A stretch of DNA of 8,818 nt from Bacilli bacterium (GTDB lineage: Bacteria > Bacillota_I > Bacilli_A > RF39 > UBA660), in contig JAFPMR010000022.1 of assembly GCA_017411235.1 (NCBI GenBank), positions 1-8,818 of the forward strand, in the 5' to 3' direction. A program made the translations under genes and the position numbers. Below, piece after piece: positions 1 to 5,642 of this stretch (its first letter is position 1; each line of letters opens with the position of its first letter). The notes below the pieces were generated by a model. The model worked only from the letters and a program-made list of their open reading frames with translations. It had not been told where the DNA came from and did no database searches.

Positions 1-6
1 AAAAAT

Positions 7-972
7 ATGGCAGTAGTTTCTTTAAGTTATTTATTAGAAGCTGGAGTTCATTTTGGTCATCAAACAAAAAGATGGAATCCAAAAATGAAAGAGTACATTT
101 ACACAACTAGAGACGACATTTATATTATCGACTTACAAAAAACTATGAGTAAGATCGAAGAAGCTTATGCAGAAATTAATAAGATTGCTGCAAACGGCGG
201 AACATTCCTATTTGTAGGAACTAAAAAGCAAGCTCAAGAAGCTGCAAAAGAAAACGCAGAAAGAACAAATTCTTACTATGTTACTGAAAGATGGTTAGGT
301 GGAACATTAACTAACTTCCGTACAATCAGAAGTAGAGTAAAACGTTTAGAAGAAATCGAAAAGATGGAAGAAAACGGAACATTCGAAGTTTTACCTAAAA
401 AAGAAGTAATTGAACTAAGAAAAGAACATGACAAATTAGACAAATTATTATGTGGTATCCGTGCAATGGATAAATTACCACAAGCTATGATTATTGTTGA
501 TCCTAAGAAGGAAATCAATGCAATAAGAGAAGCTAGAAAATTAAATATCCCTATTTTTGGTATCGTAGATACTAATAGCGATCCAGATGACGTAGATTTC
601 GTTATTCCTGGTAATGATGATGCTGTTAGAGCTGTAAAAGTTGTTTTAGGTGTATTAGGAAACGCTATTGCTGAAGCTAACGGTGGAGAAATCATCGACT
701 ATATTACTGAAGATGAAAAGAAAACTAAAAAAGATGTAAAAGAAGATGCTATGGAAGAAGCTGTAGCAGAAAAAGAAGTTGTTGAAGAACCAAAAACAAA
801 AGTTGAAGAACCTAAAGAAGAAGTAGAAGAAGTTGTAGAAGCAGTTGAAGAAGAAACTGAAGATTTAAGTAAGAAAACTTTAACTGAATTAAAAGCAATG
901 GCTAAAGCTTCTGGAATCAAAGGATATTCAACAATGAAAAAAGACGACTTAATTGCATCTTTAAGTGAATAA
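7..972 (+). CDS. rpsB: 30S ribosomal protein S2 with C-terminal acidic linker and Rho-N/SAP-like module
   Basis: Encodes small-subunit ribosomal protein S2, which sits on the solvent side of the 30S subunit near the mRNA exit region. Residues 1 to about 227 are a canonical S2 core: the N-terminal signature [20 protein letters not shown] is at residues 9-28, and the second signature lies around residues 159-193 ([12 protein letters not shown] through DTNSDPDD). Residues about 235-288 are a Glu/Lys/Val-rich low-complexity linker. Residues 289-321 ([20 protein letters not shown] and onward) resemble the short helical Rho N-terminal/SAP-type nucleic-acid-binding module. At 321 residues it is much longer than an ordinary S2 (roughly 230-255). 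Only six bases precede the ATG, so its ribosome binding site and promoter are outside the window. It shares a transcript with tsf, which begins 32 bases downstream. The S2 call is certain; the role of the tail is inferred. Confidence 0.98.
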   Translation: MAVVSLSYLLEAGVHFGHQTKRWNPKMKEYIYTTRDDIYIIDLQKTMSKIEEAYAEINKIAANGGTFLFVGTKKQAQEAAKENAERTNSYYVTERWLGGTLTNFRTIRSRVKRLEEIEKMEENGTFEVLPKKEVIELRKEHDKLDKLLCGIRAMDKLPQAMIIVDPKKEINAIREARKLNIPIFGIVDTNSDPDDVDFVIPGNDDAVRAVKVVLGVLGNAIAEANGGEIIDYITEDEKKTKKDVKEDAMEEAVAEKEVVEEPKTKVEEPKEEVEEVVEAVEEETEDLSKKTLTELKAMAKASGIKGYSTMKKDDLIASLSE

Positions 973-1004
973 TAAATAAAACATTTTAGAAAGAGGGATT
1001 GCAC

Positions 1005-1877
1005 ATGATAAGCGCAAGCTTAGTAAAAGAATTACGTGAACAAACTGGTGCTGGTATGATGGATTGCAAAAATGCTCTTAAAGAGACTGATGGTAATCTA
1101 GAAGCAGCTATCGATTGGCTACGTGAAAAAGGTATTGCTAAAGCTGGTAAAAAAGAAGCAAGAATTGCTGCTGAAGGTTTAGCTGATATCTTCGTTAAAG
1201 GAGACAAAGCGGTTATTATTGAAATCAATGCAGAAACTGACTTTGTAAGTAAGAATGATGAATTCAAAGAATTAATCAAAAATGTTGGTGAAACTGTATT
1301 AAACAGTGACGCTAAAACATTAGAAGAAGCTAATGAACTTCCATTTGGTGAAGGTACAATTAAAGACTTAGTAGTAGATAAAACTGCTAAGATTGGTGAA
1401 AAATTAGACTTCCGTCGTGTTGCTGTAATTGAAAAAGGCAAAGACGAAAACTTTGGTACATATTTACATATGGGTGGAAAAATTGCTGTAGTAGCAGTTG
1501 TAAAAGGTGCTAATGAAGAAGTTGCTAAAGATGTAGCAATGCAAGCAGCAGCAATGAAACCAAGATATGTATTCAGAGACGACGTTCCTGAAGAAGAAAT
1601 CGCAAGAGAAAAAGAAGTTCTTAAAGAACAAGCTATGAATGAAGGAAAACCTGCTGACATAGCTGAAAAAATGGTTGCTGGTAGATTAAACAAATTCTTC
1701 AAAGAAATTTGCTTAGCTGAACAAGCATTCATTAAAGATGGCGACATCGACGTAACTAAGTACGTAACTAACAATGGAGGAGAGTTAGTTGGTTGCACTA
1801 GCTTCGTAGTAGGTGAAGGAATCGAAAAAAGACAAGATAACTTTGCTGAAGAAGTTATGGCTCAAATCAACGGATAA
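1005..1877 (+). CDS. tsf: Elongation factor Ts
   Basis: Encodes EF-Ts, the guanine nucleotide exchange factor that recycles EF-Tu from the GDP to the GTP form in the cytoplasm. The N-terminal UBA-like domain carries the family signature LREQTGAGMMDCKNAL (residues 10-25), and the EF-Tu-contacting TDFV motif is at residues 78-81. The two-part core domain follows, and the 290-residue length is normal. The ATG at 1005 is chosen over an in-frame TTG at 999 because the Shine-Dalgarno GAGGG (993-997) lies 7 bases before the ATG but only 1 base before the TTG, and because EF-Ts normally starts a few residues before the ASLVKELRE motif. It lies directly downstream of rpsB, the classic rpsB-tsf operon, and a strong terminator follows. 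Confidence 0.98.
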   Translation: MISASLVKELREQTGAGMMDCKNALKETDGNLEAAIDWLREKGIAKAGKKEARIAAEGLADIFVKGDKAVIIEINAETDFVSKNDEFKELIKNVGETVLNSDAKTLEEANELPFGEGTIKDLVVDKTAKIGEKLDFRRVAVIEKGKDENFGTYLHMGGKIAVVAVVKGANEEVAKDVAMQAAAMKPRYVFRDDVPEEEIAREKEVLKEQAMNEGKPADIAEKMVAGRLNKFFKEICLAEQAFIKDGDIDVTKYVTNNGGELVGCTSFVVGEGIEKRQDNFAEEVMAQING

Positions 1878-1883
1878 TAAATT

Positions 1884-1912
1884 AGACACTTATTTAACAA
1901 GTGTCTTTTTTT
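1884..1912 (+). terminator. Rho-independent terminator of rpsB-tsf
   Basis: An 8-bp perfect stem AGACACTT/AAGTGTCT (1884-1891 with 1899-1906) with a 7-base loop runs into seven T residues (1906-1912). It starts a few bases after the tsf stop and closes the rpsB-tsf unit, so the next gene needs its own promoter. Confidence 0.9.
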
Positions 1913-1936
1913 ATGGCTAAAAAACCCTTTTATTCG

Positions 1937-1945
1937 TGATATAAT
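1937..1945 (+). promoter_or_regulatory. Extended -10 promoter for the thioredoxin-like gene
   Basis: TGATATAAT matches the extended -10 consensus TGnTATAAT (TG at 1937-1938, TATAAT at 1940-1945). No good -35 box lies at the usual distance, which extended -10 promoters tolerate. Transcription would start near 1952, leaving a leader of only about 13 bases that holds little more than the ribosome binding site (GGAAGTGAT, 1953-1961). Confidence 0.7.
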
Positions 1946-1964
1946 TTAACTGGGAAGTGATGAC

Positions 1965-2558
1965 ATGGAACCAAGAGGAAATAAAATAATCCGTAAGATA
2001 GTTTATTTCATTTTATTTGCAATTCTTATATTAGGTTTTGTCTATTTAGGAGAAAAGTATAAGGATAATAGTAAAGTAAAAGTTTATACAATTGAAGATT
2101 ACTATCCGGGTATAGGTACTGACATATTCCAATCCGTAAGTGGATCAAAACTAATAAGTATTTTAAAAGATAAGAACAGTCATTTAATCTTAGTGGGAAG
2201 TAGTAAATCAGTATATTCTCAAAAATATATAATAGAAATAAAAAATATTGTTGAAGAATTAAAGGTAGATAAAGTAATATACTATGATTCATATAGTGAT
2301 AAATCACAAAAGAATTCTAATTACTACGAAATAAGAAAACTATTAGAAGGATATTTAACAGTAACAGATGGTAGTGAGAAAAATTTACTTGCACCAAGTT
2401 TCTATATCATTAAAAATGGTGAGGTAGTATATTACAATACAGAAACATCTGCTATGAAAAATACAGATAATCCTGACAAATATTGGACTGAAGAAAAAGA
2501 AATAGAGTTTTCTTCAGAAATAACTTCAGCAATAAACAAATATTACATTAACAAATAG
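1965..2558 (+). CDS. Membrane-anchored, cysteine-free thioredoxin-fold-like protein
   Basis: A 197-residue protein with a short basic N-terminus, one hydrophobic helix (residues about 11-28) and an outside-facing domain, so probably anchored in the membrane with the domain extracytoplasmic. The domain has a thioredoxin-like layout: a strand HLILVGSS (73-80), then KSVYSQKY where the CxxC active site would fall, a long helix (about 86-100), strand VDKVIYYD, and near the end LAPSFYIIKNGEVVYYN (142-158), which resembles the cis-proline strand and hairpin of thioredoxins with P144 as the cis-Pro candidate. The protein contains no cysteine at all, so it cannot be a classical thiol oxidoreductase. 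A structural, chaperone-like or peptide-binding role is possible. It sits between tsf and frr, where pyrH is commonly found, with its own promoter. The fold assignment is inference from pattern; the function is unknown. Confidence 0.6.
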   Translation: MEPRGNKIIRKIVYFILFAILILGFVYLGEKYKDNSKVKVYTIEDYYPGIGTDIFQSVSGSKLISILKDKNSHLILVGSSKSVYSQKYIIEIKNIVEELKVDKVIYYDSYSDKSQKNSNYYEIRKLLEGYLTVTDGSEKNLLAPSFYIIKNGEVVYYNTETSAMKNTDNPDKYWTEEKEIEFSSEITSAINKYYINK

Positions 2559-2575
2559 AAAAAATATGCTATAAT
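2548..2575 (+). promoter_or_regulatory. Promoter of frr
   Basis: The -35 box TTAACA (2548-2553, 5 of 6 consensus bases), a 16-base spacer and TATAAT (2570-2575) form a good sigma-A promoter. A TG at 2567-2568 makes it an extended -10 as well. The -35 box overlaps the last codons of the upstream gene. Confidence 0.75.
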
Positions 2576-2598
2576 TAAAGCATCAAAGGAGAGATAAC

Positions 2599-3138
2599 AT
2601 GAGTTATGATGAAATAGAATTAGAAATGATGGCAGCGTTAGAAGTAATGGACAATCGTCTTACAACTATCAGAGCTGGTAGAGCAAACCCAGCAATGGTA
2701 AATGGTATTATGGTTGAATATTATGGAACACCAACTCCATTGCAAAGTTTAGCTAATTTAACAGTACCTGAAGCAAGAACACTAATGATTAAACCATTTG
2801 ATAAGAGTTGTGTAAAAGATATTGTTAAAGCTATTCAAGAAGCTAATCTAGGTATTAATCCTACTGATAATGGCGAAGCTGTAATATTAACTGTTCCTCA
2901 ATTAACTGAAGATAGAAGAAAAGAATATGTTAAACAAGCTAAACAAATATCTGAAGATGCTAAAGTAGCACTTCGTAAAGTTCGCCAAGAAGCAAGAGAA
3001 GCAATTGAAAAAGATGAATCTATTCCTGAAGACGAAGAAAAACGTATGCAAGATGAGATTCAAAATTTAATTAATGAATACAATAAAAAAGTAGAAGAAA
3101 AACTTGCAGAAAAAGAAGAAGAATTAATGAAAGTATAA
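2599..3138 (+). CDS. frr: Ribosome recycling factor
   Basis: Encodes RRF, which together with EF-G splits post-termination ribosomes into subunits. Family hallmarks are visible: IRAGRANPAMV (24-34) in the first helix, the middle beta domain containing YYGTPTPLQSLANLTVPEAR (41-60), then LTEDRRKEYVKQAKQISEDA and a long C-terminal helix returning to form the L-shaped three-helix bundle. Its 179 residues are slightly shorter than the usual 185, with the first few residues missing. The start is supported by AAAGGAGA (2585-2592), 6 bases before the ATG. It is transcribed alone between its own promoter and terminator, and pyrH, its common upstream partner, is not present. Confidence 0.97.
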   Translation: MSYDEIELEMMAALEVMDNRLTTIRAGRANPAMVNGIMVEYYGTPTPLQSLANLTVPEARTLMIKPFDKSCVKDIVKAIQEANLGINPTDNGEAVILTVPQLTEDRRKEYVKQAKQISEDAKVALRKVRQEAREAIEKDESIPEDEEKRMQDEIQNLINEYNKKVEEKLAEKEEELMKV

Positions 3139-3164
3139 GCAAACATAATGTTTGCTTTTTCTTT
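3137..3164 (+). terminator. Rho-independent terminator of frr
   Basis: A 9-bp perfect stem AAGCAAACA/TGTTTGCTT (3137-3145 with 3149-3157) has a 3-base loop and is followed by TTTTT-C-TTTT. The stem begins inside the frr stop codon. Confidence 0.9.
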
Positions 3165-3180
3165 TGCAATAATATATAAT
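3152..3180 (+). promoter_or_regulatory. Probable promoter of the ClpX-like gene
   Basis: TATAAT at 3175-3180 is a perfect -10 box. A weak -35 candidate, TTGCTT (3152-3157), lies 17 bases upstream inside the frr terminator. Transcription would begin near 3187, shortly before the ribosome binding site GAGGTGAT (3195-3202). Confidence 0.6.
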
Positions 3181-3205
3181 AAACCTCAGTTTTTGAGGTG
3201 ATTTT

Positions 3206-4846
3206 ATGGCTGTAAATCCTTTAGAAGAAGTAGCAATAAGATACAAAAAAATAAAGATTAAAAACGACACATACGTTCTAATACCTTCATCAGTAGTAGA
3301 AGGTTTTAGTATGGGTAGCGATTACATGGGAAAAGCAAAACATAAAATTGCCAACTCAATAGAAAATATTCATCAAGAAAAATACTTAATCGACAGTATC
3401 GTATCTCTTGAAGACTTACAAATAAAATATGATTTATTTGATGAGGATGAATTAGAATTCATTCGTAATTATTATTTTGTTGAAGAACAAGACAATATTA
3501 TCATTGTTGAAATAAAAGATGGTGCTATTCGTAAGAGAAAAATATCTATACCAGCCGTTAGAGATTTAGTAGCAAAAGAAGTATATGAAAGACAATTGGG
3601 AGAGCCTTCAGTAGTTTTAAATGAAACTGCTTTTAGAGAATTATTAGAAACAGAGAACTTAGAAGAGTTAAAAGCAAAACTAGAAAGATATAGAAGTTTA
3701 ATAGAAGTGTTCCTAGAAAGAGAAGAACAAGAATATGTTTCTAGAATAGAAGTTACTGATGGCCATATTACTAGTATTGATACAGACGCTAAAATAGCAG
3801 TACCTTATAATGGCCCAAGTAATGCAGAACAAGAAACAAATAATAAACCAAATACTAAAGCTACTATTATTACACCAATAAAAGCAGATTTCACTGTAAA
3901 AGGCTTAGAACAACATATAAATGAAAGAATCTTTGGTCAAGAAAAAGGAATTAGAACTATAGCCAAAAACATCTATATGAACTATACAGCATCACCAGAA
4001 GACAAAGTAGAATCAATATTAATTGTTGGTCCAACTGGAACTGGTAAAACTGCGACATTACAAGTAGTATCAGAATACTTAAGTGTTCCTTTTAAAGAAG
4101 TAAATACACCTAACTTAGTACCACAAGGAATAGTAGGAACATCATTAGAAGATTGTTTATATTCACTTATTATTCAATCATGTGGAGATGTAGCTAAAGC
4201 ATCTAGAGGAATTTTATTCTTTGATGAATTAGATAAATTGGGTTTAGATCAAAGTGATCAAAAAGGAACTATCAAAGACATTCTATTAAAGTTTGTTGAA
4301 GGTGATGAATACACATTTACAATTGATAGAAAAACTTACACAATAAATACTAAAGGTATAACAAAAATCTTTGCTGGAGCTTTTACCAAGATTTTTGAAG
4401 CAGATGGCAGATCAATAGGTTTTGCTTCAGCTCCAGTAAGCTTAGCTAAAGAAGTAAGACCAGATCAAGTAAAAGATTTAATAAAACAAAAAGAATACTT
4501 CGGTATTGAATTATTAGATCGTATCAAAATACCAGTTATCTATCATGATTTAGATGAAGCAACAAAGAAGAGAATTTTACTAGAATCAAAACTTAGTGAA
4601 TACTTACTAAAAAAGAGAAGATATGAAAGACAATTCGGTGTAGAATTAGTTGCAGATGATTCTTATATCGAAGCAATCTTTAAAGCAATCGCTGAACAAA
4701 GAGATTCAATTCGTATCCTAAATAATATGGTTTATAACACCTTAGATTCAGCAGAATATGAATTATGTACGGCTGATCATCGAGGTAAGAGACTAATTTT
4801 AACTAGAGATACAGTAGCAAATCCTGATCATTTTACATTAATATAA
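3206..4846 (+). CDS. ClpX-like AAA+ ATPase (divergent paralogue)
   Basis: A 546-residue cytoplasmic AAA+ protein. Residues 1 to about 230 are a family-specific N-terminal region without the cysteine zinc finger of ClpX, ending in a polar linker (about 203-222). The ATPase core (about 230-546) aligns with ClpX: Walker A GPTGTGKT (275-282), Walker B ILFFDELDK (336-344), a sensor-1 region KIFAGAF (387-393), an Arg-finger candidate R439 in LLDRIKIPV, and a sensor-2 arginine probably at R503 (SIR in place of GAR). The tripeptide IGF (404-406) stands where ClpX carries its ClpP-docking loop, which suggests a ClpP partner. The pore-1 loop reads QGIVG (307-311) instead of AGYVG, so the gripping aromatic residue is replaced by isoleucine. 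It is a single-gene unit with its own promoter and a GAGGTGAT ribosome binding site. Probably an unfoldase or remodeller, with the canonical clpX presumably elsewhere; the substrate is unknown. Confidence 0.85.
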   Translation: MAVNPLEEVAIRYKKIKIKNDTYVLIPSSVVEGFSMGSDYMGKAKHKIANSIENIHQEKYLIDSIVSLEDLQIKYDLFDEDELEFIRNYYFVEEQDNIIIVEIKDGAIRKRKISIPAVRDLVAKEVYERQLGEPSVVLNETAFRELLETENLEELKAKLERYRSLIEVFLEREEQEYVSRIEVTDGHITSIDTDAKIAVPYNGPSNAEQETNNKPNTKATIITPIKADFTVKGLEQHINERIFGQEKGIRTIAKNIYMNYTASPEDKVESILIVGPTGTGKTATLQVVSEYLSVPFKEVNTPNLVPQGIVGTSLEDCLYSLIIQSCGDVAKASRGILFFDELDKLGLDQSDQKGTIKDILLKFVEGDEYTFTIDRKTYTINTKGITKIFAGAFTKIFEADGRSIGFASAPVSLAKEVRPDQVKDLIKQKEYFGIELLDRIKIPVIYHDLDEATKKRILLESKLSEYLLKKRRYERQFGVELVADDSYIEAIFKAIAEQRDSIRILNNMVYNTLDSAEYELCTADHRGKRLILTRDTVANPDHFTLI

Positions 4847-4853
4847 GAGAAAA

Positions 4854-4919
4854 CAAGGACAAAACAAGGTTTTAGACTTGCAAAAAAATTAAAACTATTA
4901 TATAATCATTTTGTCCTTG
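4854..4919 (+). repeat. Perfect 11-bp inverted repeat flanking the tRNA promoter
   Basis: CAAGGACAAAA (4854-4864) is exactly inverted as TTTTGTCCTTG (4909-4919), 44 bases apart. The arms bracket the tRNA promoter, and the right arm covers the predicted start of transcription. AAAACAAGG also occurs as a direct repeat at 4850-4858 and 4861-4869. The loop is too long and no T-run follows, so it is not an ordinary terminator for the ClpX-like gene. Confidence 0.6.
4878..4906 (+). promoter_or_regulatory. Promoter of tRNA-Arg
   Basis: TTGCAA (4878-4883), a 17-base spacer and a perfect TATAAT (4901-4906) form a clear sigma-A promoter. The start would be near 4913, about 13 bases before the mature tRNA 5' end. 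The spacer holds a run of seven A residues. Confidence 0.85.
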
Positions 4920-4925
4920 AGATAT

Positions 4926-5002
4926 GACCTCGTAGCTCAGCTGGATAGAGCAATCGCCTTCTAAGCGATCGGTCGAGAGTTCGAATCTCCCCGGGGTCAC
5001 CA
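4926..5002 (+). tRNA. tRNA-Arg (anticodon UCU, reads AGA/AGG)
   Basis: A full cloverleaf can be folded. Acceptor stem 4926-4932 (GACCTCG) pairs with 4992-4998 (CGGGGTC, one T-G pair); the D stem GCTC/GAGC is 4935-4938 with 4948-4951; anticodon stem ATCGC/GCGAT is 4953-4957 with 4965-4969. The anticodon loop CTTCTAA (4958-4964) has TCT at 4960-4962, so the tRNA inserts arginine at AGA codons, the dominant arginine codon in these AT-rich genes. The T stem is 4975-4979 with 4987-4991 around the loop TTCGAAT and has one A-C mismatch (4976 with 4990). The discriminator is A at 4999 and CCA is encoded at 5000-5002. It is a stand-alone gene with its own promoter and terminator. Confidence 0.96.
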
Positions 5003-5014
5003 CTTAAGTAAAAT

Positions 5015-5038
5015 AACGACTAATAAAGTCGTTTTTTT
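5015..5038 (+). terminator. Rho-independent terminator of tRNA-Arg
   Basis: A 7-bp stem AACGACT/AGTCGTT (5015-5021 with 5027-5033) with a 5-base loop is followed by seven T residues (5032-5038). Confidence 0.9.
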
Positions 5039-5048
5039 GTGCAAATTA

Positions 5049-5077
5049 TTTACTAATTAAAGAAATTATATTATTAT
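5049..5077 (+). promoter_or_regulatory. Candidate promoter of the pilin-like gene
   Basis: TTTACT (5049-5054, 4 of 6 consensus) and TATTAT (5072-5077, 5 of 6) are separated by exactly 17 bases. Transcription would begin about 5084, immediately at the AGGTGA ribosome binding site, leaving a leader of roughly 11 bases. The surrounding AT-rich sequence allows other choices. Confidence 0.5.
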
Positions 5078-5094
5078 ACATATAGGTGACTAAC

Positions 5095-5547
5095 ATGAAA
5101 GAAAGAAACAAAAAAATATTAAAACACGTTCTAATAGTATTATTCATGGCCTTTTTCCTAGGCATAAATATAGTATTTGCAGCAACTAAAAGTAAAATTA
5201 GTTTCTGTGATTATGGTGGAACTAGAAGAGTATTCAAAATAATTGGTATCGTAATAAATATCGCTAAAATAGTAGTTCCATTAATAATTATGTTGACACA
5301 TATGGTATCAATGACAAAGATAATTATTAGTGGTAAAGATGAAGATATCAAAGAAAGCTTTAAAATCTTAGTAAAAAAAATAATAGCAGGTCTAGTAATT
5401 TTCATCATTCCTTCTGTTATTGATTACACGATTGATGGATTAGTTGGTTATAGTGATAGTGGATTTGCTCAATGTAGTAACTGTCTACTAGATACAAATC
5501 ATTGTACAATACCAGATACTGACCCAGATACATACGACGAAGAATAA
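5095..5547 (+). CDS. Small secreted/membrane protein with VirB2/TrbC pilin-like topology
   Basis: A 150-residue protein. Residues 1-30 look like a signal peptide: basic start KERNKK, hydrophobic core about 11-28, probable cleavage around VFAA-TK. Two further hydrophobic segments follow (about 47-75 and 96-118), joined by a charged loop GKDEDIKESFKILVKK (80-95), and then an acidic tail (about 119-150) ending in DTDPDTYDEE. This signal peptide plus hairpin-of-two-helices layout is that of TrbC/VirB2-type pilin subunits of type IV secretion systems and of the related small membrane proteins common in Firmicutes. Four cysteines (C38, C127, C130, C137) lie on the presumed outside. The ATG at 5095 is preferred over an in-frame GTG at 5086, since AGGTGA (5084-5089) lies 5 bases before the ATG and overlaps the GTG. 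No other secretion genes are nearby; family membership is inferred from topology. Confidence 0.7.
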   Translation: MKERNKKILKHVLIVLFMAFFLGINIVFAATKSKISFCDYGGTRRVFKIIGIVINIAKIVVPLIIMLTHMVSMTKIIISGKDEDIKESFKILVKKIIAGLVIFIIPSVIDYTIDGLVGYSDSGFAQCSNCLLDTNHCTIPDTDPDTYDEE

Positions 5548-5574
5548 TATAAGAGAAATCTTATATTTTTTTTT
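5546..5574 (+). terminator. Rho-independent terminator of the pilin-like gene
   Basis: A 9-bp perfect stem AATATAAGA/TCTTATATT (5546-5554 with 5559-5567) is capped by a GAAA tetraloop and followed by a run of nine T residues (5566-5574). It begins within the stop codon and insulates the following operon. Confidence 0.9.
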
Positions 5575-5642
5575 GCAAATTTCATCAAAAAAAAAGGAAA
5601 TAGAACTTCAACGGAGTATATATAGGGTGAGGGGAGCAAAAA
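5575..5642 (+). promoter_or_regulatory. Leader of the bacteriocin operon, no canonical promoter visible
   Basis: This 68-base gap must contain the operon promoter, because a strong terminator precedes it. It holds a run of nine A residues (5587-5595) and a TATATATA stretch (5617-5624) that could serve as a -10 box, but no recognisable -35 box lies 16-18 bases upstream. That could mean an activator-dependent promoter. A very purine-rich ribosome binding site (GTGAGGGGAG, 5627-5636) lies 6 bases before the ATG. Confidence 0.4.

Noticed and set aside
276..695. Reverse-strand open frame inside rpsB
   Set aside because: It lies opposite a certain ribosomal protein gene and its protein is low-complexity serine/leucine/isoleucine-rich with no family pattern; it is a shadow of the coding strand. 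The same applies to the minus-strand frames at 699-1004, 986-1798, 2026-2307 and 5211-5408.
999..1004. TTG at 999 as the start of tsf
   Set aside because: It is only 1 base after the Shine-Dalgarno core, while the ATG at 1005 has proper spacing and gives the normal EF-Ts N-terminus.
3183..3199. Hairpin ACCTCA/TGAGGT covering the ribosome binding site of the ClpX-like gene, as a possible translational switch
   Set aside because: The predicted transcription start (about 3187) falls inside the 5' arm, so most of that arm would not be in the RNA. It would be worth revisiting only if transcription starts further upstream.
4926..5002. tRNA-Arg as an attachment site for an integrated element carrying the pilin and bacteriocin genes
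   Set aside because: No copy of the tRNA 3' end is seen downstream in the window, no integrase is present, and base composition is similar on both sides.
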